Assembly: GCA_027625915.1 (NCBI GenBank)
Contig: JANTQA010000032.1
Location: forward strand, 1,922,001-1,986,000
Source: Anaeramoeba flamelloides
Taxonomy: Eukaryota; Metamonada; Anaeramoebidae
DNA length: 64,000 nucleotides
Reading direction: 5' to 3'
Shown here: in pieces, positions 26,581-37,300 of the stretch
Layout: every line of letters begins with the position of its first letter
Numbering within the stretch: the first letter of the stretch is position 1
Notes under the pieces: model-generated
The model's database searches: none
The model's input: only the letters and a program-made list of their open reading frames with translations
Told to the model about the DNA's origin: nothing
Position numbers and translations under genes: made by a program

Positions 26581-28402
26581 AGAGATATTCGCAAACATTT
26601 TAAAAATTATGAAATAATACTCATTTCATAAAAAAGATTCATTTTCACTTCATTAATTATTTTCATGAATTTGATAATTTAATGAAAAATTCATTATTAG
26701 TGAAAAATAAACAAATTCCTGAAAATATCTGAACTCGTGAAAAACTTCGAGAATATTGTAAAAAAAATGAGTATTATTTTCAAATTCTGATTTAGTTGAA
26801 TCAAAATAAAAAGTTAATAAAATATATAAATCTCATGAGTTTTGAATTTATTTTTATTGTATTAAAGAACAATTGATTGAATTAAAAAAAAATTAAAATT
26901 TTAAGAATTAAAAAAAAATATAAGTAAATATTAATTTCTTCTAATAGGGTGTCCACATCTGATATGGTAATTGGTAAGTGCAATTGAAATTCCGATAACT
27001 TTATTGTGGAAATCACCAATTTCATTTCTCCATCTATCTGTTGTAACACGATTTCTATTTTTTAATCTCCCATAAAATTGTTCAATTATTACTCTGTGTT
27101 TTCCAATTAATCTATTAAAATCATTTTGTTCTTCTGTGAGATTTTCTCGTTTTCCAAAATACGGAATAAAAATTTTTATTTGATTAACTCCTTTATATCC
27201 CTTATCAACCATTAAAGCTAGTGGCTCTTCAATTTGACTCTCTTCATTTTCTTTATGAAAAAAATTTTCAATTTCTCCAGGATAACTTCTATCGAAAATT
27301 TTTTTATCGTGTTTACGGCCATTTACCCCAGTTACATAATGCATAACTAATCCAGAACAACTATTAATTGTTTGGGTTTTTATACAATGAAACTTATGTT
27401 TTCCCGAATAAAATCTGAAAAAAAAATTATTTAATTTTTTTTTAAAAGTTTACAATTAAGAATTTGGACAATATATCAAATAAAAAGAGAAGTTTTGGAT
27501 CAAATTATTGTTTTTTTTTTGCAAAAAATTAAAAGTGAGAAAAGTTGTTGAGAACCGAATAATATTTATTTTCGAAAATATAAAGTAAGAATATTAAATT
27601 ACCTTTTTTGCCTTCTTTTAGGTTTATTAATTCTATGAACAGTACAATCAATTACTGCAACAACAGTTGGAAAATTCACAAATAAAGAATTTTCTTCCTT
27701 TTGTTTCTTAAACCCAATCCAATATATTTGGTCATGAACTAAAATGTCATGACATTTAAATATTGTATCAACTACTAAATCATGACACCAGGCTTTGGAA
27801 ATCCCAAAATTTGTTGATAAAATTTCATATTTATCATAATTCCTCAACCAAGATAAGGTTAAAAGAAAAATTGTTTTATTACCCGGCATTTGTTTATAAT
27901 TTCTTATACCTCCTCGTCTACCACCTCTACCCTTTTGTCTAAATTTTTTTTTAACTTTTGAAAATAAATCGTTAAATTCGTCAAAATCAAATCCTGAGAT
28001 AATTTTCAATAAATCGCTATTGTTATTATTTTTAAATTTTGACCAAATAATATTTGGTATTACAACAATAATATTTTCATTAACAGGTTCTTCATTTTCG
28101 ATATTTCTCCGATTTCCCCAATGTTCTGGTAGAATGATTTCTTCTTCATTTTCGAGCTCAATTTCGATGTTCATCAACTCCAAAAAAATAAAAATAATAA
28201 TGATAATAAAATGATTTTGAAAATAATAATTTTTCCAAATCTTAGATAACTTAATTTTTTGAGTTGATTTATTTACTTTCAGTTATATATAATTAATTTC
28301 TGAATTTAATTTTAATTCATGAAAATTAACGAACTCGAGAAAAAATAAAAATTTCTGAAAATCTAATATTTTATGAAAACAATTTTTTTGATGAAAATCT
28401 CT
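26581..28402. mobile_element. IS5/PIF-Harbinger-like DNA transposon, full-length copy
   Basis: The terminal AGAGATATTC at the left is matched by an inverse AGAGATTTTC at the right. Both ends abut AAT, a possible 3-bp target duplication. The length is about 1.82 kb. It carries one spliced transposase gene on the minus strand. From 26581 it aligns base for base with the copy at 62355, so the left boundary is firm. The right boundary rests on the short TIR only. Confidence 0.8.
26931..28174 (-). CDS. DDE transposase (IS5/Harbinger type), two exons, apparently intact
   Basis: Exon 1 is 28174-27603 and exon 2 is 27414-26931, with a GT-AG intron of 188 bp, giving about 351 aa. The first ATG (MNIEIELENEEE) was used; a TTG-led extension of three residues is ignored. 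An acidic N-terminus is followed by a basic patch (KKKFRQKGRGGRRGG) and a helix-turn-helix-like part (WLRNYDKYEILSTNFGISKA). The catalytic residues are first Asp in VVAVIDCT, second Asp in LMVDKGYKG, and Glu in HRVIIEQFYGRLKNR, about 40 residues later. This layout is typical of IS5-like and PIF/Harbinger-like enzymes (DDE_Tnp_4 type). GKHKFHCIKTQTI and NGRKHDKKIF match the family's interior. The reading frame is open throughout. No Myb-like partner gene of classical Harbinger is seen inside the element. Confidence 0.85.
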
Positions 28403-28820
28403 AATTCCTGAAATTTGAAAAAAGATTATCTTATAAAGGGTGTGGTTACTTTTTAATTTGATTCTTAGCTGATCGACCTTTTACTTGGTATGGGTTTTAA
28501 TAGTGACCCAAAAAGGAAATTTTTTTCAATTTAATTGTTTTTTTTTTCCGAAATCCGAATTGAAGTGTCAAGGGTTAATAGTTTGCAAGGCGTTTTCGAA
28601 GAAATTTTGATTTATGGGTTTTCTATTGAAAATTTTAATTTAACCTTTTACTCAATTAACCAAAAAAAAAATTTTTTAACAAGTAACAAACAAAACCAAA
28701 TAAATCAAAATTCTGATCAAACAACCAAGAAATCACATTTTTTTATAACTTTCTTTCTGATGTATTAATCTTAATCTCTTCAATTCGGTTTTCGAAAAAA
28801 AAAAAATTAAAAATAAAAAA
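28403..28820. other. Short AT-rich gap between two transposons
   Basis: This has no gene. The frame at 28535-28768 is Asn/Phe/Lys-rich and unrecognised. Confidence 0.4.
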
Positions 28821-29698
28821 TGCCCCTATTTTTGGGAAAAATTTTTTTAAAAATAACCATTAATACAATCACCATTTAACTGAACAACTAATTCTAATCT
28901 TCGATTCATTGAATTAATTAAATTTTCTATCATGCCCCAATCAATATTTTTCCAAACTTTGCGAACTACACCTTCTAAATTATTGACAGTTTTAATATCA
29001 AATTCATTTAGTTTTCTGGACATAATTCCCCACAAATTTTCAATCGGGTTGAGGTCGGGAGAATTTGCGGGCCAGTTCTTCAAAATCTTACATCTTTTTT
29101 GCAAATACTCAATAGTACTACGGGCAGAATGTACAGGTGCACCATCTTGCATAAACAGCCATTGTTTTTTACCGTATAAATTATTCATTCCAGTAAACAC
29201 ACCACATTTGGAAATGATTCTTTTTTGATAATTTTCCACATTTACCTTTCGAGGACATTTGATTAGTGTAGATATCCAATCATATGCGATACCACCGAAA
29301 AACATAATCTTTGGACTAAATTTTGAAAAATTTTCAAAAACAGAATCTTTTTGATATTAAGAAAAAAAAAAGCAAAAAGAAAAAAATTAAGAAAAAATAT
29401 TTCGTGTAATTTGTATTTTGAAGTTGAGATCTTTTTTTTTTTAAGTTGACATCAAAAATATTATTTTGAGACAATTTTAATTTTTCGTGTTCTCGAAGTA
29501 AAAATGTTGTGATCCGCAACCTTACTGATGTTAGTTTTGAAAAAAAAAAAAAAAAAAAAAAAAAAAACTTCAAGTTCACCCCACTGTCTCCAAATTTTTA
29601 CACAAGAACCTTCTAGATAAAACCAAGTTTCATCTGTAAAAACAACTTGTTTCCAATTGGTATTTTTATCAAGATGGTATTTTGCAAAAATCAATCTA

Positions 29699-29895
29699 CA
29701 GTCAGTTTCACTTTTAAGATACAAACTTTCTACGAAATTTAAGGCACAAAAAAAATCTCAAATTAAGGCACAAAATTCAAATTCTAGTAAAATAAATTGT
29801 AAAAAAAACAATTTCCAAAAAATGTGCCTTAATTTGAGATTTTTTTGTGCCTTAAATTTCGTTGAAAGTTTGTGCCTTAAAAGTGAAACTGACTG
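29699..29895. mobile_element. CAGTCAG palindromic MITE, copy 5, inside Tc1 transposase
   Basis: 197 bp, close to the family consensus, bounded by TA on both sides (29697-29698 and 29896-29897). It splits the transposase between the KRPKLTEKQK and RLIFAKYH segments. The two arms are nearly perfect inverses, so this is a young copy. Confidence 0.95.
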
Positions 29896-30237
29896 TATTC
29901 TCTTTTTGTTTTTCAGTTAATTTAGGTCTTTTTTTTGGAAATAAAAATTTAAATTTTAACTCATTCTGAACTCTCCAGACTGAACTCTTCCTGATGGAAA
30001 CATCCAATTTAGATTCTATTTTTTTTGATAAATTTGCACAACTTAATCTTCGATTTTTTTTGTTGTTGAGTCAATAAATTTTATAACATCTTCATTTACT
30101 TTCCGTTTTCTTCCCGTTGGCTTAGTATTTTTCAACAAACTTGTAATAAAAAAAATTAAATAAAAAAATAGGAAATAAAAAAGAAAAAAGAATTATTGAA
30201 TTAGGATGAAAATTGAAATATGTACCCAGTGGTATTA

Positions 30238-30435
30238 CAGTCAGTTTCACTTTTAAGGCACAAACTTTCAACGGAATTTAAGGCACAAAAAAAATCTCAA
30301 ATTAAAGCACAAAATTCAAATTCTAGTAAAAATCATTTGTAAAAATATAAATTCGAAATCTTGTGCTTTAATTTGAGATTTTTATTGTGCCTTAAATTTC
30401 GTTGAAAGTTTGTGCCTTAAAAGTGAAACTGGCTG
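30238..30435. mobile_element. CAGTCAG palindromic MITE, copy 6, inside Tc1 transposase
   Basis: 198 bp with TA on both sides. It is inserted shortly after the N-terminal MIDNLNEIEQEVEEK segment of the Tc1 transposase. The right tip reads AAACTGGCTG rather than AAACTGACTG. Confidence 0.95.
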
Positions 30436-30783
30436 TAGTCTAATTATTTTTTCTTCAACTTCTTGTTCTATTTCATTTAAATTGTCAATCATTGAATATT
30501 TTTATTCTAAAACTAATCAAACAATATTAAAAAAAATGAAAATTTTATTTGTAAAGATTCTTTGACGTAAAAATAAATCCGCCTTTTTCAAATAAAAAAA
30601 AAATTACTAATTACTTTTTTAAATACAAAAAATTATTTTAAACTTGTAAAATTTAACATTATCATGAAATAACTATACACCTAATGATTTTTAATCAGAT
30701 TCAGAAAAAGAAATGTTCTTAAATATTATATTTTTTCGAAAAAGTTTGGAAAACAAAAATGCCCCTATTTTTTGGAAATAGCT

Positions 30784-31158
30784 TACACATGCTCAAATCA
30801 TTTTTATACATAAAATACTTGATTTTTTCAGTTAATTATAAAATCTGAGAGAAATTTGTTTGAAATTTTTCATATTTTTCTCAGTTTGTTTGAAATTTTT
30901 TGATTTTTTTTGATGAAAAAAATTTTCTTTTAAAATTTACTCGATTTTTTGTGGTAAATTTTCTAATTTGATTATTCATTTTTAGAATTTCTTTTTCAAT
31001 AATAGAACTTTAAGAAACTGACAAACCTTTTTATAAGGTTTATTGCCAGTTTCTTTGACCGTTTAAAATACGGATCTTTTATAAAAAATGAAACAACCCT
31101 TTTATTGTTTTGAAACACAGATTAAACTTTTTGATAGGCATTATTTTGATAACAGTAC
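30784..31158. other. AT-rich gap
   Basis: No gene is seen. A short direct duplication containing GTTTGAAATTTTT occurs near 30868-30900. Confidence 0.4.
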
Positions 31159-31353
31159 AGTCAGTTTCACTTTTAAGGCACAAACTTTCAACGAAATTTA
31201 AGGCACAATAAAAATCTCAAATTAAGGCACAAAATTCAAATTCTAGTAAAAATAAATTGTAAAAAAAAAATTCCAAATTTTGTGCCTTAATTTGAGATTC
31301 TTTTGTGCCTTAAATTCCGTTGAAAGTTTGTGCCTTAAAAGTGAAACTGACTG
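31159..31353. mobile_element. CAGTCAG palindromic MITE, copy 7
   Basis: 195 bp, TA on both sides, near consensus. Arms carry GGCACAAACTTTCAACG and its inverse. Confidence 0.95.
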
Positions 31354-31787
31354 TAGTTAATAAATATTTTTTTTTTATAAATCCTAATTGTTGGGTGTAA
31401 GGCTAATATATCAGAAACCAAGTTATAAACACATGTGGTTTTTGGGTTGTTTGATTAAAATTTTGATTTACTTTGTTTTTTTTTTAGAGAGATTTTTGAA
31501 AAATTTTGTTATTTTTTTAGTATCTGAGTAAAAAGGAAAAACCTAATTATTTCACCCTCTAACCCAACAATAAAAAAAAAATCTTAAATACGTTCCAATA
31601 TATTGGAGTTTTAACTCTTCAATATGTAGTTCTGAAAAAAAAAAAAAAAAAAAAAAATTGAATACTATTAAACCACAATCAAAATAAATACCAAGCTGAA
31701 GATTGAGCAACAAAAAACCAAAATAATATTTTTTGTATTAATATAAGATATTCTTTTTCCCAGTTTCAGGATATTTAAATTTCAATA

Positions 31788-31983
31788 CAGTCAGTTTCAC
31801 TTTTAAGGCACAAACTTTCAACGAAATTTAAGGTACAATAAAAATCTCAAATTAAGGCACAAAATTCAGATTCTAGTAAAATAAATTGTAAAAAAAATAA
31901 TTAAAAATTTTGTGCCTTAATTTGAGAGTTTTATGTGCCTTAAATTTCGTTGAAAGTTTGTGCCTTAAAAGTGAAACTGGCTG
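31788..31983. mobile_element. CAGTCAG palindromic MITE, copy 8
   Basis: 196 bp, TA on both sides, right tip AAACTGGCTG. Near consensus. Confidence 0.95.
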
Positions 31984-32821
31984 TATAGGTTAAGAAAGAT
32001 TCAAAATAATTACCACCCATTTCCCTTAATACCATATATTTATTTAGAGTTTTGTGACAACTATCTAATTTTTATAAGATGAAAAATACAGTTATTTTTG
32101 AATTAATAATTGAAAACTATTTTTCCAGTTATCAAAAATGTTACTACACATGTGCAAAAATTCAAAAATGAATTATTCCAAATTTTGGGGTTGAGAGTTT
32201 TCTTCATTACTGTGACTTCAATAACATTGGAGAAACAAAGTTCCTTACTTTTAAAAAGTGTAGACACTTTTTGTTTAATAAATATTACAAATTTTTGTTT
32301 TTTTTCTTTCTTTCATCGATCGTAACTTTGTAATTTTTTTTTTAAATTTTCATTGGTATTTATAAATACATTAATAAAAATGTTTTTTGGGATTGAGTTA
32401 GGTTTTCGTTAATAGGCTGAACTGAAATATACAGAACCCTCAATTAGCCAGCAAAAAAAAACTTTCTCAAAAATAATGAAATTATTAAATTCATTTTTCC
32501 TTCTTTTTTTTCAACATATTTTCTTGACACAGCATTTGGCAATATTCAATATAACTGGCTTTCGGAAAAATTAGAATTTAAAATTGTTAAACCAAAGCAC
32601 CAACAAAAGATCAATAAGCAGATAATACTAACGGTAGATTTTAAGCTTTTTTTTTTTAGAATTATTACTTGCTTAAACATAGATATATTGATATATCTGA
32701 TTGGTATTAGCGAATTTTAGAGTTCATTGGTTATTATCTTTGTTTGACATTTTTTTTTATTTTTTCTTCTTTTTTTTAATAAAAAAAGTTTTAAAAAAAC
32801 ATCACAAAAAATTTCGATCAT
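31984..32821. other. Non-coding stretch before the hairpin array
   Basis: No supported gene. The frame at 32110-32325 (71 aa) has no recognisable motif. T-rich tracts occur just before the array. Confidence 0.45.
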
Positions 32822-33240
32822 CTTCACGAGTACGATCGATGAACCGGCTTTATTTCACTGAAATAAAGCCAATAATTTGACCTTTCCACTATACCAAAAT
32901 TTACAATCATCTTCACAAGTACGATCGATGAACATGCTTTATTTCAGTGAAATAAAGCTAATAATTTGATAGCGCAACTGCGCCAAAAATTCAGTTAACT
33001 CCACAAGTACGATCGATGAAAAGGCTTTATTTCACTGAAATAAAGCCGATAATTTGTTTACACCACTCTACCAAAATTTCCAATCACCTTCACAAGTAAG
33101 ATCGATGAACATGCTTTATTTCAGTGAAATAAAGTCAATAATTTGAGAAGGCAACTATGCCAAAAATCCTTTTAACTTCACAAGTACGATCGATGAAAAG
33201 GCTTTATTTCGGTGAAATAACGCCTTTTATTTGTTTAAAC
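32822..33240. repeat. Tandem array of five hairpin-bearing units, 88-89 bp period
   Basis: Units begin at 32822, 32911, 32999, 33088 and 33176. Each has the box CACAAGTACGATCGATGAA (small variations), followed at once by an inverted repeat with 12-bp arms (GGCTTTATTTCA and its inverse) around a single centre base. AATAATTTG and a variable ~35 bp tail complete the unit. Odd units share one tail (CCACTCTACCAAAATTT) and even units another (GCAACT-GCCAAAAAT), so the true period is a ~177 bp dimer. The centre base is C in units 1 and 3 and G in units 2 and 4; unit 5 is decayed. Stops interrupt the frames, so it is not coding. The function is unknown. Confidence 0.9.
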
Positions 33241-33551
33241 CACTCTACCCAAATTTCCAGTTCAGTTCATGAATTTTCCCAATTATCTGACTTAATTCCA
33301 ATGAAAGAAAATATATTATATTTTAGTGACCCATATACCAAAAAAATCATAGAACATACCCAAATACAACAAATCAAACATACAATATCCCCAACCTTTC
33401 AGAGAACTCACTTTTTATCGGTCCAAAAACACCAATAAATAACTTAAAATAAGTAAAAAAGACCAATAATATAATGATTAAACTATTTGTGATTGTATTA
33501 ATTCTGGTGTTCTATTATAAACTCTGTTTCAGTCAAAGGTACCCAACGTTT
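33241..33551. other. Non-coding stretch after the hairpin array
   Basis: A frame continues out of the last array unit to 33438 but looks fortuitous. I recognise no other feature. Confidence 0.4.
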
Positions 33552-34012
33552 TTTTCAAATATCAATTATTTTATATAATTGACCTTTGAAGAACAAATAA
33601 GAAATAAACAGAATAATACACCTCAAAGAAATGTTGATACATGTCTGAAAGAAAACTAATTAATCAATATATTTTCTTAAAAAATTGAAAAAACTCAAAT
33701 TCTTACGACACTATTGAGAAAAACAACGATGTTCGTTTTGAACTTCTACCGTTATTTGAATAATAAATATGAAACATTTTCACTTAATTTTCCATACTTT
33801 TCTTTTAGAAATCAAGGCCCCAAACAAAGTTTGTTGGTATTTGTGGTCTCTATTTGAAAAAGGAAATGAAAACGAAGTGAAAAATTTTCACATTTATTAA
33901 ATAAATATCAAGATCAAAGATCGAATTGAATTGTAATAGAAATCAATAGATTTCTCAACAATCTCTACATGGTTTCAATGACCTTAGAATAACATGTTTT
34001 TACCAAGTGACT
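33552..34012. repeat. Short (uninterrupted, internally deleted) copy of the 12.1-14.5 kb repeat
   Basis: This block matches, in order, 12130-12160 plus 12621-12724 (GAAGAACAAATAAGAAATAA, AATTAATCAATATATTTTC), then 13416-13490, then 14186-14460 (TTGAATAATAAATATGAAAC). It lacks the two inverted-repeat insertions of the other copy and about 0.7 kb of the middle. A CAGTCAG MITE abuts its right end. Confidence 0.7.
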
Positions 34013-34013
34013 A

Positions 34014-34210
34014 CAGTCAGTTTCACTTTTAAGACACAAACTTTGTACGAAATTTAAGGTACAAAAAAAATCTAAAATTAAGGCACAAAATTCAAATTCT
34101 AGTAAAATAATTTGTGAAAATTAAAATTCCAAAATTTTGTGCCTTAATTTGAGAAATTTTTGTGCCTTAAATTCCTTTGAAAGTTTGTGCCTTAAAAGTG
34201 AAACTGAATG
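34014..34210. mobile_element. CAGTCAG palindromic MITE, copy 9
   Basis: 197 bp, TA on both sides, right tip AAACTGAATG. Near consensus. Confidence 0.95.
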
Positions 34211-34248
34211 TATATATATTGAGCAATTTAATAATATTAGATAAAAAT

Positions 34249-34270
34249 CTCATATATATATATATATATT
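34249..34270. repeat. (TA)n microsatellite
   Basis: An uninterrupted alternating TA run. Confidence 0.85.
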
Positions 34271-34367
34271 TCTAATCACATACAATTAACCATTTTTACT
34301 AACCCACTATTTTATTTTTCTTTTTATTTAATTCTATTTTTTTCTTTTGAAATTTTAAACAGATATA

Positions 34368-37300
34368 ATGTCTTGTGATAATAAAGAATGTTGTTTATTA
34401 AATTGTATAAACGAAAAACAATCCACATTAATTGAAATTAAAGGTAGACTTAAAAAAAATTTGGTTTAACCAATTCAAATAAATTTAATAGTATCAAATA
34501 TGTATATAAAGAAAAATTTAAAAAATCCACGAAACAATCTTTTTTTATTCATGATGTTTTTTTAAGAGAAATCAAATGTACTTCATGTTGTTATAGTGAT
34601 ACTAAAAAATGCAAAAGAATATTTTGCAATGGTGTATTTGTAAAAGAAACTTATTTAGGAAGTGAATATATAAATACAACAAAAATATATAAAATTCTGT
34701 GTGACTTTCATGCTGATAAAATAAAAAACTTTGAACGTAATAAAAATCGAAAAATAATCAGATTAGAAAATAATTCTGAGTTAAATAATTCAGAGAACGA
34801 AATTGATGATTCTTTTGGAATCGGGGGTTTTGAAAACAATAATTCTTTTGGAAATCATCGAAAAACAGAAATGTTAGAACATTTTTCGGATAACACTCTT
34901 GATGTGTCTCAAAATATAACGGAAAATGTTGTTGAAGTTCTAACTTTATCATCAGATAATGATCAATCAGAACCTGAAACATTAACTTCTTCAGATTGGG
35001 AACCACATAAATCTGAAATAAATATCAAAGAACAGTCAAAAATTCAGTTAATTGACTCTTTAAGAGAAAAATCTTCAGAAGATGAGATATCTGATGAAAT
35101 AGATCAATTGGATTTAAAAATAAAGAATATATCAGTTAACAATGTTTCCCATAAAGATTTTAATTATACATTTACTGAAAATGATTTTTCTAAAAATCTT
35201 AATTTGGAATCAGAATGTTCTGAAACGAAAAGTGATAAAAAAATAAATATTGAAGATAAAAGTTATTTTAAAAATAAATTCCCATTTATCTTTGATTTAG
35301 AAAATTATAAAAAAAATATTCAAAACCAAGCTATCCCTATTCAATTTGTCACAAACAAACAATTAAAAATAAATGAATTCCAGGAATATATCTTTCATTT
35401 AAACAAAAAACACAACGTAAATAGACAATATGAAAGAGAATTATCCATACTTTTAGAGAAATTTTTTATGATCAAATTAAATAAAAGTAGTTATAATTAT
35501 AAAAAAGTATTTTTTAAAAAAAACTCTCTCTAATATAATTCAAACATATAAATCAAATTGGCTTGTCGTCGACCCAACAAATAAATTAATTGAAATAGAA
35601 ACAAAAAATCCCTTACATTAGTATTTTTTTTTGGCTCAATTTAATCTTAGAATCCGATTTAAAAAAAAAAAATTCTTAAAAAAAAAACCGATTAATTCAA
35701 ACACAAGTGTTTATGATAAAAATTTTGTACCCTCATCTATTTTCGATGTTAAATCAATCAAGAAAAAAAACATTATATTTCAAGAAGATGAAACTCCATT
35801 CATCTTGAGTATTTATATTGATGATCAAGCGTATGATTCATCAAGAAAAAAATCTGTTAAAGCTGTTTATCTCGTTGTTGAGAATTTTGAAACCGGTTCA
35901 CGGTTGAAAGATAAAACTATTTTTTTATTGATGAATATTCCCAAAAATGTCCCGATTTATAATTTAACTGCTCCATTACCATTTGTTAAAGAAATTTTTC
36001 AATTATCTAAAATGAATTGTTTATACAAACATAAAATAAAAATTATCTTTCATCAAATTATCGGGGATTCGGTTGAACAGCAAAAAAGCAGCCGGAAAAT
36101 TAAGTTCAAGTGGTATAACAATGTGCCGATCATGTAATCTTAATAAAAAAATATATTTTTTTAATTTGTGTAAAAAGTTAACTTTCGAAAATCCAAGTAA
36201 TGATTTAAATAAAAGTCCAAATACCGATTCTCTCTCTAATTCTGATTCAAACACTAGTTCTAATTCTAAAATTAATTCAGTATTAAAATCCACAACTAAA
36301 TCGAATTTGAAACATGATAATTATTCTTTTTCCACTTTTAATTCTGATAATAAATCCCAAGATTCAAATTTTTTCGATTTTGATGTTAAAACAGTTTTAC
36401 GTGATCCAATGCAAATTAAAACAATTCAAAAAGAGTACATACTACAATTTTTCAGATCTGGGGATTATCAAAAAACAATTATAGATTTTGAAGATAGAAA
36501 AAGAAAAACAGGTGTTCTCCACCAGAATTGTAATTTTTGGCTACATTTTTTTGGATTTGATTCTTGTGATTTTTCTAGATTTCCAATCTGCTGGGCCCAT
36601 TTATTATTAGAGGGGCTTTTTAAAGATGGTTTATATTCAATTAAACAGCGTTTAAATAGTCAAATAAGTACAATTTCAAAAAAACTCGATTCCTTAAATA
36701 CGTATATTAAATTTATTAATTTACCCTTAAATCCTTTCAATAAGCCAAAAGATTTAACCGCAATTGAGTGTTTAGAACTTTCAATGGTTTTGGGTCTTTG
36801 TATAAAAAAATTCAAAAAGAAAATTTAATTATATTTGAATGGTTAGTTCTATTTAATTCAATTGTATCTAATTTATATTTACCTTCTCGATGTGAGAATG
36901 ATGAATTAGAATTAGAGGATTTTTGTATTCGGTTTCGAATTAAACATATTGAATTAATAGATTATTTCAAATTAAAACTGAATTTAGATACAAAAGATCA
37001 TGATATTAATATGAAACAAATCACTGATATTCGAAAGAAAAGGATCAAAAATATTTCAATGAAATATTATATTGAAAAAGAAGAAGAAAAAAAAAAAGCG
37101 GTGAATAAAAAAAAAAGAGAAGAACAGAAATTTAAACGCTTTCGGCGAATTGGTAAAAAATTAATAATATCTAAAAAATCAATACATCACAAAAAGAAAA
37201 TTCATTTAAAAAACATATATAATTATAAAAAAAATCTCAAAATTGACATTGATTTAATAAATAATTCAATTCAGCAGAAAAATAAAAATAAATTGTGTAA

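Larger units (their letters stand above)
28847..30492 (-). pseudogene. Tc1-like transposase, disrupted
   Basis: The order on the minus strand starts with MIDNLNEIEQEVEEK (from 30492), then the MITE at 30238-30435. A helix-turn-helix part follows (GRKRKVNEDVIKF, RRLSCANLSKKIESKLDVS, SVWRVQNELKF) with a one-base frame change in an A run near 30057. Then come the MITE at 29699-29895 and RLIFAKYHLDKNTNWKQVVF with the first Asp in FTDETWFYLEG. A non-matching ~230 bp stretch precedes the last part. That part holds MQDGAPVHSARS (second Asp), SPDLNPIENLWG (Glu, 34 residues later) and INSMNRRLELVVQLNGDCIN before the stop. The DD34E spacing and PIENLW identify Tc1. Two insertions plus a frame change make it non-functional. 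Confidence 0.85.
28821..30783 (-). mobile_element. Tc1-like (DD34E) transposon, broken, with two MITEs inside
   Basis: The right end is clear: the reverse complement starts AGCTATTTCCAAAAAA then GGGGCATTTTT, and a TA follows at 30784-30785. The transposase reads leftward to a stop at 28847-28849. Two CAGTCAG MITEs (29699-29895 and 30238-30435) interrupt it. A ~230 bp stretch (about 29345-29575) with a 27-nt A/T run shows no Tc1 coding. At the left end the TIR-like word TGCCCCTATTTTTGGGA occurs in direct, not inverted, orientation, so the true left end is uncertain. Confidence 0.8.

Noticed and set aside
32822-33240. CRISPR array
   Set aside because: The units are nearly whole-length repeats, with two alternating tails rather than unique spacers. 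The context is eukaryotic and there are no cas genes.
33157-33438. 93-aa frame starting in the hairpin array
   Set aside because: The same frame is broken by stops in earlier units, and the downstream peptide has no recognisable content.
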